A stretch of DNA of 64,000 nucleotides from HK1 sp965204915. GTDB taxonomy: Bacteria > Pseudomonadota > Gammaproteobacteria > HK1. Below, piece by piece: positions 45,122 to 56,352 of this stretch. Each line of letters begins with the position of its first letter. The first letter of the stretch is position 1. The notes beneath the pieces were generated by a model. That model saw only the letters and a list, made by a program, of their open reading frames with translations, was not told where the DNA came from and searched no databases. The DNA is taken from positions 2,976,001 through 3,040,000 of the forward strand of contig OZ242023.1 in the NCBI GenBank assembly GCA_965204915.1, read 5' to 3'. The translations under genes were made by a program, and so were the position numbers.

Positions 45122-45912
45122 GCGCGCAGACGCTCGACCTCGACTTCGGCGAGCGCGCGCTCGGGAAGCGCGTGCTCGAAGAACCCGTGCGGCCTCGTTC
45201 CGGTCGACGCCCGCACCGGAGGGGGGGCGCCCTGCTCGCCACCTCGATCGCGCTCGGCGTTGCCCTGCCGATCGCCGCCGGCGTGGCCACCTTGCCCGTG
45301 CATTCGGTGCGCATCAGCGGGGAGTTCATCCGGGTACCGAAGGCGGACATCGAGCGCGCGGTGGCGCCGCTGCTCTCATCGAGGCTGGTCCGCATCGACG
45401 TGGACGCGCTCCGGCGGGCCGCGCTCGCGGTGCCCGGGGTGCGTGAAGCGACGGTGCGGCGGGTCTGGCCGGATCGCCTCGAGATCCTGGTGGTCGAGCA
45501 CGTGGCGGTCGCGCGCTGGGCGGACGGCGGCTACCTGGGGAGCGACGGCACGCATTTCACGCCGGGCCGCCGGGTGGCCGATTCGCTGCCGGTGCTGACG
45601 GGACCCGCGGGCTCGCAACGGCGCGTGCTCGATCTGCACGTCACGCTCGAACGGGTGCTCGCGCCGCTCGGCATGCCCATCGCGGCCACCGAGCTCGATC
45701 CGCGCGGCGTGCTGCACGCGACGTTGCGGGGCGGCCCGCGTCTGGTCATGCGGCCCGATGCAGTGGACCGCGAGGTCGAGATCCACGCCCGCGCGCTGGC
45801 GGAAGCGCTGGCGGGCCGTCTCCATGAGATCGAGCGTGTGGATCTCCGCTACCCGACCGGGTTCGCGGTCCGCATGAAGACCGGCACTTCCGGCGGGAAG
45901 GACCAGGCATGA
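45118..45912 (+). CDS. ftsQ: Cell division protein FtsQ
   Basis: A bitopic protein of 264 residues: a cytoplasmic Arg-rich tail, one membrane helix (about 40-60), then a POTRA domain (VHSVRISGEFIRVPKADIERAV) and the beta domain with REATVRRVWPDRLEILVVEHVAVARW. It links early and late divisome parts through FtsB and FtsL. Start and stop overlap ddl and ftsA by 4 bases each. Confidence 0.93.
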   Translation: MSAQTLDLDFGERALGKRVLEEPVRPRSGRRPHRRGGALLATSIALGVALPIAAGVATLPVHSVRISGEFIRVPKADIERAVAPLLSSRLVRIDVDALRRAALAVPGVREATVRRVWPDRLEILVVEHVAVARWADGGYLGSDGTHFTPGRRVADSLPVLTGPAGSQRRVLDLHVTLERVLAPLGMPIAATELDPRGVLHATLRGGPRLVMRPDAVDREVEIHARALAEALAGRLHEIERVDLRYPTGFAVRMKTGTSGGKDQA

Positions 45913-47141
45913 AGCGAGCGGACAAGAACCTCGTCGTGGGTCTCGACATCGGTACGTCGAAGGTGTCCGCCATCGTCGGCGAGATCGTGGACGGCGACGG
46001 AATCGAGGTCATCGGGATGGGGATCCATCCATCGCGCGGACTGAAGAAGGGGGTGGTGGTGAACATCGAATCCACCGTGCAGTCGATTCGGCGTGCGGTG
46101 GAAGAGGCGGAGCTGATGTCGGGGTGCCAGATCCATTCGGTGTTCACCGGAATCGCGGGCAGCCATATCCGCAGCCTCAACTCCCAGGGCGTGGTGCCGA
46201 TCCGGGACAAGGAAGTGACCCCCGGCGACGTGAACCGGGTCATCGATGCCGCGAGGGCCGTCGCGATCCCGTCCGATCAGCAGATCCTCCACACCATTCC
46301 GCAGGAATACATCATCGACGGCCAGGAAGGGATCCGGGAGCCGACCGGCATGTCGGGGGTGCGTCTGGAGTCGAAGGTCCACATGGTGACCGGCTCGGTG
46401 AGCGCGGCGCAGAACGTCACCAAGTGCGTGCGCCACTGCGGTCTCGAGGTCGACGACATCGTCCTCGAGCAACTGGCGTCGAGCGAGGCGGTGCTGCTCG
46501 ACGACGAAAAGGAGCTCGGCGTCTGTCTCGTCGACATCGGCGGCGGCACCACCGACCTCGCGGTATTCGTCGACGGCGCGATCCGGCATACCGCGGTCAT
46601 CCCGATCGCCGGGGATCACGTCACCAACGACATCGCGGTGGCGTTGCGCACGCCGACCCAATACGCCGAGGAGATCAAGATCAGGCATGCCTGCGCGCTC
46701 GCGAAGCTGGCGGCGCCCGACGAGACCATCGAGGTGCCGAGCGTGGGCGAACGGCCTCCACGCCGACTTGCCCGGCAGATCCTGGGCGAGGTCGTCGAGC
46801 CGCGTTACGAGGAGCTGCTCGTGCTCGTCCAGGCGGAGCTTCGCCGTAGCGGATTCGAGGACCTGATCGCGGCGGGCATGGTGCTGACCGGCGGCAGCTC
46901 GAAGATGGAGGGCCTGATCGGGCTGGCCGAGGAGATCCTGCACGTGCCGGTCCGGCTCGGCGTCCCTCATGCGGTTGCCGGCCTGACCGACATGATTCGC
47001 AACCCCATCCACTCCACCGGCGTGGGCCTGCTCCAGTTCGGCCACAAGCGCGGCGTGCACCGCCTGCCGGCGGATTCCGAGGACGGGGGGGCCAAGGCGG
47101 TCATGAAGCGGATGAAGAGCTGGTTCGAGGGCAATTTCTAG
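45909..47141 (+). CDS. ftsA: Cell division protein FtsA
   Basis: An actin-fold protein of 410 residues. NLVVGLDIGTSKVSAIVGEI is the phosphate-1 motif, VDIGGGTTDLAVF the phosphate-2 motif, and VLTGGSSKMEGLIGLAEEIL the adenosine motif. The C-terminus MKRMKSWFEGNF is the amphipathic helix that holds it at the membrane. It tethers FtsZ and recruits later division proteins. ftsZ follows after 96 bp. Confidence 0.97.
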   Translation: MKRADKNLVVGLDIGTSKVSAIVGEIVDGDGIEVIGMGIHPSRGLKKGVVVNIESTVQSIRRAVEEAELMSGCQIHSVFTGIAGSHIRSLNSQGVVPIRDKEVTPGDVNRVIDAARAVAIPSDQQILHTIPQEYIIDGQEGIREPTGMSGVRLESKVHMVTGSVSAAQNVTKCVRHCGLEVDDIVLEQLASSEAVLLDDEKELGVCLVDIGGGTTDLAVFVDGAIRHTAVIPIAGDHVTNDIAVALRTPTQYAEEIKIRHACALAKLAAPDETIEVPSVGERPPRRLARQILGEVVEPRYEELLVLVQAELRRSGFEDLIAAGMVLTGGSSKMEGLIGLAEEILHVPVRLGVPHAVAGLTDMIRNPIHSTGVGLLQFGHKRGVHRLPADSEDGGAKAVMKRMKSWFEGNF

Positions 47142-47237
47142 GGTGAGGGGAGCGCCGGACACCGGCGGCGGGCCCGCCGGAATCGACGCCCTCTCCGTGC
47201 ATGTTCAATCATCGTCCCTGCGAAGGAGGACATTCCG

Positions 47238-48446
47238 ATGTTCGAGCTGGTCGAAAACTCCACGAACGCGGTGATTCGCGTCATCGGCGTCGGCGGCGGC
47301 GGCGGCAATGCCGTCAACCACATGTTGGCGAGCGACGTCGAGGGGGTCGAGTTCGTCTGCGTCAATACCGATGCCCAGGCACTGGGCAAGAGCGACGCCC
47401 GCACCCTCCTCCAGTTGGGCACCAACGTCACCAAAGGGCTCGGGGCCGGAGCCAATCCCGAGATCGGCCGCCAGGCGGCATTGGAGGATCGAGAGCGTCT
47501 GTCCGATCTTCTCGACGGAGCCGACATGGTGTTCATCACCGCCGGCATGGGCGGGGGCACCGGCACCGGTGCATCTCCGGTCATCGCACAGATCGCGCGC
47601 GAGATGGGGATCCTGACCGTCGCCGTCGTCACCAAGCCGTTCCCGTTCGAGCTCAAACAGCGGATGAAGGCCGCGCAGGAGGGGATCACCGAGTTGGGCG
47701 AGCACGTGGATTCCCTCATCACCGTCCCCAACGAGAAGCTGCTGAGCGTGCTCGGGCCCCGGTCCAAGCTGACCGAGGCGTTCGCCGCGGCGAACGACGT
47801 GCTGCTCGGCGCGGTGCAGGGGATCGCCGAGCTCATCACCCGGCCGGGCCTGATCAACGTCGACTTCGCGGACGTCCGTACCGTGATGACGCAGAAAGGC
47901 CGGGCGATGATGGGGGCGGGCCGGGGATCGGGCGAGGACGGCGCCAGGCTCGCGGCCGAGGCCGCCATCTGCTGCCCCCTTCTCGAAGAAGTCAACCTGG
48001 ACGGCGCGCGCGGAATCCTGGTCAACATCACCGCCAACTCGGATCTGGGGATGCACGAGTTTCAGGCGGTCGGGGATTCCATCGGCGAGTTCGCATCGGA
48101 GGAGGCCCTGGTGGTGATCGGCACCGCCTTCGACGAATCGGTCGGTGACGAGGTCCGGGTCACCGTCGTCGCGACCGGCCTCAGTGAGTCCGAGCAGCCG
48201 GCGGCCAAGCAGAAGGTACGGCTCGTCAGCCCGGAGCCGCCCCCGGAGCCGGATTCGGAGAGTGCATCGACCGACAGCGGCACATCGGGAAGCGACTACC
48301 GCCGGTACGAGGTGCCGACCATCATTCGCAAGCAACCGGATCGGGCGGAGCCCATCCAGATGTTCGAAAATGACGGCAGGATCCCGAGCTTCGTGGATAA
48401 AGAATACGACAGGATCCCGAAATTCCTGCTGAGGCAGAAGGACTGA
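47238..48446 (+). CDS. ftsZ: Cell division GTPase FtsZ
   Basis: The protein has 402 residues. The tubulin signature is GMGGGTGTGASP, the T1 loop is GVGGGGGNAVNHM, and the T7 loop is in LINVDFADVRTVM. A variable linker rich in Pro, Glu and Ser (about 320-360) leads to the C-terminal peptide EYDRIPKFLLRQKD, which resembles the FtsA/ZipA-binding tail. FtsZ polymerises into the Z-ring. An AAGGAGG site lies 9 bp before the ATG, the strongest in this cluster. Confidence 0.97.
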   Translation: MFELVENSTNAVIRVIGVGGGGGNAVNHMLASDVEGVEFVCVNTDAQALGKSDARTLLQLGTNVTKGLGAGANPEIGRQAALEDRERLSDLLDGADMVFITAGMGGGTGTGASPVIAQIAREMGILTVAVVTKPFPFELKQRMKAAQEGITELGEHVDSLITVPNEKLLSVLGPRSKLTEAFAAANDVLLGAVQGIAELITRPGLINVDFADVRTVMTQKGRAMMGAGRGSGEDGARLAAEAAICCPLLEEVNLDGARGILVNITANSDLGMHEFQAVGDSIGEFASEEALVVIGTAFDESVGDEVRVTVVATGLSESEQPAAKQKVRLVSPEPPPEPDSESASTDSGTSGSDYRRYEVPTIIRKQPDRAEPIQMFENDGRIPSFVDKEYDRIPKFLLRQKD

Positions 48447-48503
48447 GGGCTCCTGTGCCGCGCGGTACGGAAGCACGATGCCGGGGCGTTCAAGAGGCTC
48501 CGG

Positions 48504-48529
48504 TGTCGTGCCGGACGGAGTTTTATGCT
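48504..48529 (+). promoter_or_regulatory. Candidate promoter upstream of lpxC
   Basis: TATGCT at 48524-48529 within TTTTATGCTA stands out in GC-rich DNA, with a weak TGTCGT element (48504-48509) 14 bp upstream. A transcript starting near 48536 would give lpxC a leader of about 125 bases. The other part of the 48447-48659 gap shows nothing clear. Confidence 0.3.
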
Positions 48530-48659
48530 AGCGTCACGCACTGCGCGGGAGGGATTTCCGTTGCGGATTTCCCGGTCGTGCGCACCGGCGGATACCGGAT
48601 GACGCAGTGGCGTGTACGGCGGGTACTCGAGAGACGAATCGACGGGGGAAGCAGACGCG

Positions 48660-49571
48660 ATGATCAGGCAGTGCACGTTGAAGAACGTCATCCGGGCATC
48701 GGGCGTGGGACTCCACAGCGGCCGAAAGATCTCCCTCTCCCTCAGACCCGCTCCGCCGAATACCGGGATCGTCTTCCGGAGAATCGATCTGGCCGAGGTG
48801 GTCGAGATCAAGGCATGTCCCGAGAACGTCGGGGACACCACGCTCTCCACCACGCTGAGCCGCGGCGATGTCCGCGTATCGACCGTCGAGCACCTGCTCT
48901 CGGCGATGGCGGGACTCGGCATCGACAACGCGTACGTGGACGTGAGCGCGCCGGAAGTGCCGATCATGGACGGCAGTGCAGGCCCGTTCGTCTTCCTCAT
49001 CCAGTCGGCCGGCATCGAGCAGCAGAACTCTCCGAAGCAGTTCATCCGGATCAGGAAGCCGGTCGCGGTCGAAGAGGAGGGCAAGTGGGCGCGCTTCGAG
49101 CCCTTCGAGGGATTCAAGGTCTCGTTCTCGATCGAGTTCGATCACCCCGTCTTCCACCGGAGCGTGAGCAAGGCGACGGTGGATTTCTCGACGACCTCGT
49201 TCGTGAAGGAAGTCAGCCGGGCCCGCACCTTCGGATTCATGCGCGATCTCGAGTGGCTGCGCGAGAACAACCTCGCCCTCGGCGGCACCCTCGACAACGC
49301 CGTCATCGTCGACGACTACCGCGTACTCAACGAGGACGGGCTGCGATACGAGGACGAGTTCGTGAAGCACAAGGTGCTGGACGCCATCGGCGATCTGTAC
49401 CTGCTGGGCCACAGCCTCATCGGGTCCTTCAACGGCCACAAGTCCGGCCACAAGCTCAACAACAAGCTGTTGAAGACCCTGGTCACCGACGAGAGCGCAT
49501 GGGAGCTCGCCACCTTCGACGATCAGGTCGACGTGCCCATCATCTACATGCAACCGGTCACCGCGGGGTAG
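48660..49571 (+). CDS. lpxC: UDP-3-O-acyl-GlcNAc deacetylase LpxC
   Basis: The protein has 303 residues. Conserved blocks are ASGVGLHSG, the zinc ligand STVEHLLSAMAGLGIDNA, FHRSVSKATVDFSTTSFVKEVS-type sequence, ARTFGFMRDLEWLRENNLALGG, and the second zinc region FVKHKVLDAIGDLYLLG followed by GHKSGHKLNNKLL. It catalyses the committed step of lipid A synthesis. It ends the dcw-lpxC run; a 258-bp gap then leads to dciA on the other strand. Confidence 0.97.
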   Translation: MIRQCTLKNVIRASGVGLHSGRKISLSLRPAPPNTGIVFRRIDLAEVVEIKACPENVGDTTLSTTLSRGDVRVSTVEHLLSAMAGLGIDNAYVDVSAPEVPIMDGSAGPFVFLIQSAGIEQQNSPKQFIRIRKPVAVEEEGKWARFEPFEGFKVSFSIEFDHPVFHRSVSKATVDFSTTSFVKEVSRARTFGFMRDLEWLRENNLALGGTLDNAVIVDDYRVLNEDGLRYEDEFVKHKVLDAIGDLYLLGHSLIGSFNGHKSGHKLNNKLLKTLVTDESAWELATFDDQVDVPIIYMQPVTAG

Positions 49572-49829
49572 TCCGGCGAAACGATCCGCGACCCCGCCGC
49601 CACCGCGGCGGCTCTTCGAAGGAGGGGAGATACCGGCCTGCGCGTCATGCGGGGAGCGAGCGCCTTCCTCGCCGCGCGCCGTCGATCGAGCTTCGGGCCA
49701 TGCTCGGTGGCGCCCCTCTCGATCCCGGATCACGGATCGACCCCGCGGCACGGCGCAAGGAATCGGCCACGATCGGCGGATGGATGGAACGCACCCCGCC
49801 GGCGCCGCCCCGGCGGTCGACCCGGGCGG

Positions 49830-50153
49830 TCAACCTGCCGGACGGACCCGGATCTCCATCCGATCGAGATCCGTACGACCGAGCAAACGAGCGGCGCGGG
49901 CGACGATCCGCGGCGCCAGAAAGCGCAGACGGGCCCCGCGGGCGGCGGAATCGACCACGACGACGATGGCGCCGTCCTCGATTGCCGCGACCCGGAGGCT
50001 TCCCGCCCCGGACACGTCAAGGTAGCCTTTGAGGGATTCTTCGCAACGCCTCAGATCGTCCGCGCGCCTGACCAGTGTTCCGAGGACGGATTCGTCGCCG
50101 GCAACCACGGAGCGGATGGTCTTCCATGGACGGGAGCGTTCGGAACGGGACAC
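49830..50153 (-). CDS. dciA: DciA-like (DUF721) helicase loader
   Basis: A 107-residue protein with a DUF721 domain: RSVVAGDESVLGTLVRRADDLRRCEESLKGYL, then a beta region (LRVAAIEDGAIVVVVDSAARGARLRFLAPRIV) and a short basic end. DciA-like proteins load or activate the DnaB replicative helicase in bacteria without DnaC. Placement between lpxC and secA on the opposite strand is common in gammaproteobacteria. It shares an 85-bp promoter region with secA. Confidence 0.85.
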   Translation of the reverse strand: MSRSERSRPWKTIRSVVAGDESVLGTLVRRADDLRRCEESLKGYLDVSGAGSLRVAAIEDGAIVVVVDSAARGARLRFLAPRIVARAARLLGRTDLDRMEIRVRPAG

Positions 50154-50238
50154 GGCGCGGTCGGTCGAACAGGGTCTGCATACGGTAGATGGAAACCCCT
50201 CTCATCGCAAAGTCGCCGCACGGGCATCCCCGCGCATC

Positions 50239-53100
<2,862 letters not shown>

Positions 53101-53113
53101 GGAGCGCTCTCCG

Positions 53114-54331
53114 ATGCCTGTCGGGTTGAAGGCACCCGCGTCGCTCGCCGCGGTGCCCGGCGTGCGAATCGCCACCGCGGCGCTCGGTGGCCGCGCCAGG
53201 CCGCGCGACGACCTGACCCTGTTCGAGCTCGCAGCCGGTACGGCGTGCGCGGCGACCTTCACCCGCAACGCATTCCGTGCAGCCCCGGTCACCGTGGCCC
53301 GCGAGCACTTGGCTCGGATCCCCCCCCGTTATCTGCTGGTCAACGCCGGGAACGCGAACGCCGGGACCGGCGCGCACGGGATCGAAGACGCGAAACGGTG
53401 CTGCGCCCTCGTCGCCGAGGCCACGGGGGCGCCGGCCGAGAGCGTGCTGCCGTTCTCCACCGGGGTCATCGGCGAGCCGTTGCCGGTCGAACGGTTCGAG
53501 CGCGCGGTTCCGATTGCCGCCCGGCGGTTGGGCGAAGACGGCTGGCTGGACGCAGCGGCGGCCATCGCGACCACCGACGTCGTTCCCAAGGGCGTCTCCC
53601 GATCCGTCGACGTCGGCGGCCGTCGGGCGGTGGTGACCGGCATCGCCAAGGGCTCCGGCATGATCCGCCCGGACATGGCCACGATGCTGGCGTTCGTCGC
53701 CACCGATGCCGCCGTGGCGCCGGATGCGCTGCGCTCGATGACGCGCGACGCGGTGGAGGCGAGCTTCAACCAGATCACCGTCGACGGCGACACGTCGACC
53801 AACGATGCTTGCGTGCTCGCCGCGACCGGAGCGCTGGGCAATCCGCCCGTCGAGGCGGGTACACCGGCGTTCCTCGCGCTGGCCGAGGCGGTCAAGGACG
53901 TGATGCGCCGGCTGGCCCAGGCCATCGTGCGGGACGGGGAAGGCGCGACGAAATTCATCACCGTCGAGGTGGCCGAAGGCGGAGATCGCTCCGAATGCCT
54001 TGCCGTCGCCTGGACCGTCGCCCATTCGCCGCTCGTCAAGACCGCGCTCTACGCCGGCGATGCGAACTGGGGACGCATTCTCGCCGCGGTGGGTCGTGCC
54101 GGCGTGGCCGGACTCGACGTGGCCCGGATCCGGATCTGGCTCAACGGGACGTGTATCGTGAGCGGCGGCGGACGCGACCCCGCCTATACCGAAGCCGCCG
54201 GCGCCGAGGCGGTCTCCCGCGACGAGATCGTGATCCGCATCGCGCTCGGCCGCGGCCAGGCCGAGGACCGGGTGTGGACCTGCGACCTCTCGCACCGGTA
54301 CGTCACCATCAACGCCGAGTACCGGACCTGA
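53114..54331 (+). CDS. argJ: Ornithine acetyltransferase ArgJ
   Basis: The protein has 405 residues. The self-cleavage site, where Thr becomes the nucleophile, lies in GMIRPDMATMLAFVATD. LVNAGNANAGTG, FSTGVIGEPLP and VDGDTSTNDACVL are family blocks. It moves the acetyl group from N-acetylornithine to glutamate and can therefore run the cyclic arginine pathway. Whether it also uses acetyl-CoA cannot be told here. It lies directly behind secA, as in many Chromatiales. Confidence 0.95.
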   Translation: MPVGLKAPASLAAVPGVRIATAALGGRARPRDDLTLFELAAGTACAATFTRNAFRAAPVTVAREHLARIPPRYLLVNAGNANAGTGAHGIEDAKRCCALVAEATGAPAESVLPFSTGVIGEPLPVERFERAVPIAARRLGEDGWLDAAAAIATTDVVPKGVSRSVDVGGRRAVVTGIAKGSGMIRPDMATMLAFVATDAAVAPDALRSMTRDAVEASFNQITVDGDTSTNDACVLAATGALGNPPVEAGTPAFLALAEAVKDVMRRLAQAIVRDGEGATKFITVEVAEGGDRSECLAVAWTVAHSPLVKTALYAGDANWGRILAAVGRAGVAGLDVARIRIWLNGTCIVSGGGRDPAYTEAAGAEAVSRDEIVIRIALGRGQAEDRVWTCDLSHRYVTINAEYRT

Positions 54332-54350
54332 GGCGGCAGCCGGACATCCA

Positions 54351-54460
54351 CCGGAGCCGAACGCCGCCAGGATCATCCGGAATGTACCCCTTGTCGGGTT
54401 GTTGTCGGACATGGACGAACGAAGTCCGGAGCCGAACGTCGCCAGGGTCGTCCGGAATGT
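54351..54460. repeat. Pair of 35-bp direct repeats, 75 bp apart
   Basis: CCGGAGCCGAACGCCGCCAG and what follows (54351-54385) recurs at 54426-54460 with three changes, all C/T or A/G. Both copies end TCCGGAATGT. They lie in the argJ to Nudix gap (54332-54591). The function is unknown; they may be part of a dispersed repeat. Confidence 0.65.
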
Positions 54461-54591
54461 TACGGGATACGCCGTCTCCCGCACGCTCTCCCGCTGCCGC
54501 CGGCGCGCGATCCGGGCCGCTGCTTCCGTCCGTTCGTCGTGGCGGGAGGATCTCGAGGGTGAGGTCGCCGGTCGCGGGGCCCGGGTGAGGC

Positions 54592-55656
54592 ATGTCCGCT
54601 CCACGGATCCACGTCGTCGCCGGCGTGCTGTTCGATGCCTCGGGCCGGGTGCTGGTGGCGCGACGTCCCGGGGGGACGCACCTCGCGGGCCGGTGGGAGT
54701 TCCCCGGCGGGAAGCTCGTGCCGGGGGAGTCCCGGGAAGCCGGGCTCGCACGCGAGCTCGCCGAGGAGCTGGGGATCAGGGTGCTGTCCGCCTGTCCCCT
54801 CATCCGGATCGAACACCGCTACCCGGACCGCGACGTCGTGCTCGACGTGTGGAGCGTGGAGTCGTACTCCGGCGAGCCGCACGGCCGCGAAGGCCAGCCG
54901 GTGGAGTGGCGGGACGTCCGGAGTCTCGATGCGGCGGATTTTCCACCTGCCGATGCGCCTGTGCTCACCGCCTTGCAGTTGCCCCGGCGCTATCTCGTCA
55001 CCCCCGAGCCGGGCCGCGACTGGAGCGCATTCCTCGATCGGCTCGCGGCCAGGGTGGACCAGGGATTCGATCTGGTGCAGCTCCGCGCGAAGTCGCTCGA
55101 GACATCGGCCCTGGTGGAGCTCGGCCGCCGGGCGGCGGAGGTCTGCCGGCGCGGCGGTGCGACGCTGCTCGTGAACGCGGACCCCGAGGTCGCACGGCGT
55201 TGCGGCGCCGATGGCGTCCATCTCACGAGCCGGCGGCTGGCCGGCCTTTCCGCCGCGACGGCGGACCGGGGATCCGGAACCGGCCGCGGCCTCCTCGACG
55301 TGCCGAGAGGAAGGCGCTTTCCGGCCGGCGCCTCGTGTCACGACGCGGGGGATCTCGAACGGGCGCGGGCGGCAGGCTGCGACTTCGCGGTGCTGGGACC
55401 GGTACGGGCGACTCCGACCCATCCGGGCGCCCCGGTGCTTCAATGGGACGGATTCGGGCAACTGGCGCGCGGCGCGGGGATGCCGGTGTTCGCGATCGGT
55501 GGCTTGGGAGACGGCGACGTCGCCGCCGCCCGGAGAAGCGGCGGCCAGGGCGTCGCCGCCATCAGGGCGTTCTGGGGAGAGGTCCGAGCCGCCACCCCGC
55601 GGCCCATGTCCGGACAGGCATCGAGCGACGGCGGGCGCGCGGCCCGGGGAGGGTGA
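54592..55656 (+). CDS. Nudix hydrolase fused to a ThiE-like domain
   Basis: The protein has 354 residues. The first 130 hold a MutT-type Nudix domain: the box begins GGKLVPGES and ends RELAEELGI. The rest has a thiamine-phosphate-synthase (TIM-barrel) fold: DLVQLRAKSLET, LLVNADPEVARRCGADGVHL, CDFAVLGPVRATPTHPGA and FAIGGLGDGD. This two-domain protein is common in gammaproteobacteria. The Nudix part probably removes oxidised dNTPs such as 8-oxo-dGTP; the role of the ThiE-like part is not proven. The start at ATG 54592 fits the domain edge. Confidence 0.85.
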   Translation: MSAPRIHVVAGVLFDASGRVLVARRPGGTHLAGRWEFPGGKLVPGESREAGLARELAEELGIRVLSACPLIRIEHRYPDRDVVLDVWSVESYSGEPHGREGQPVEWRDVRSLDAADFPPADAPVLTALQLPRRYLVTPEPGRDWSAFLDRLAARVDQGFDLVQLRAKSLETSALVELGRRAAEVCRRGGATLLVNADPEVARRCGADGVHLTSRRLAGLSAATADRGSGTGRGLLDVPRGRRFPAGASCHDAGDLERARAAGCDFAVLGPVRATPTHPGAPVLQWDGFGQLARGAGMPVFAIGGLGDGDVAAARRSGGQGVAAIRAFWGEVRAATPRPMSGQASSDGGRAARGG

Positions 55657-55760
55657 TCGACCGGCAGCGGACCGTCCCGGACCGGTGAGGCATGAGCGGG
55701 GGCCACAGGCCGGGTCTTCCGTGGAGATGACCGCGTTTCAAGGATTCCGGCGCCGGCGGG

Positions 55761-56084
55761 TCAGCGTTCCAGGTACTGGATCTTCCCCTCGACGTTCTCC
55801 CACTCCCCGGCGTCTTCCGGGGCGGCCTTCATCTCCGTGATCACCGGCCACTCCTGCGAGAGCTCGGTATTGAGCGCCAGCCACTCCTGCTGATCCTCGG
55901 TGAGATCGTCCTCGGAGAGGATCGCCTCGACCGGACACTCGGGCTCGCACAGCGTGCAATCGATGCACTCCTCCGGATCGATGACGAGCATGTTGGGGCC
56001 TTCGTGAAAGCAATCGACCGGACATACTTCGACGCAGTCCGTGTACTTGCACTTGATGCACTTGTCGATGACGACGAAAGTCAT
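55761..56084 (-). CDS. fdxA: Seven-iron ferredoxin FdxA
   Basis: A 107-residue ferredoxin. The two cluster motifs are CIKCKYTDCVEVCPVDCF near the start and CIDCTLCEPECPVEAI, the pattern of a 3Fe-4S plus 4Fe-4S ferredoxin. The C-terminal 45 residues (WLALNTELSQEWPVITEM) are the usual FdxA extension. It is a small soluble electron carrier. The Met at 56084 gives the family start MTFVVIDKCIKCKYTD; the long frame above is not supported. The gap to mutS (56085-56352) holds no recognised feature. Confidence 0.95.
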   Translation of the reverse strand: MTFVVIDKCIKCKYTDCVEVCPVDCFHEGPNMLVIDPEECIDCTLCEPECPVEAILSEDDLTEDQQEWLALNTELSQEWPVITEMKAAPEDAGEWENVEGKIQYLER

Positions 56085-56352
56085 GGGTTCTCGTTCCTCG
56101 ATCCGTGGGTCAACCGGGGCGCGGATGATACGCCGCGACTGCCCGATTTTCGAGGGCGGGACTGCCGGAGGCGACACCGCGAGGAAACGCATGGAGGATG
56201 GCCTGCCCCTTGCCCCCGCGGAACCACGGTTCGACCTGAAAGGATTGCTCCACCATGAAGAAAAGCGCGATCGGCCGCGACCTCGATCGCGCCGCGGCGC
56301 ATTCAGGACCACCGCCGCACGACGGCAAGACGGCCGGACCGGCCTTCTCCGA

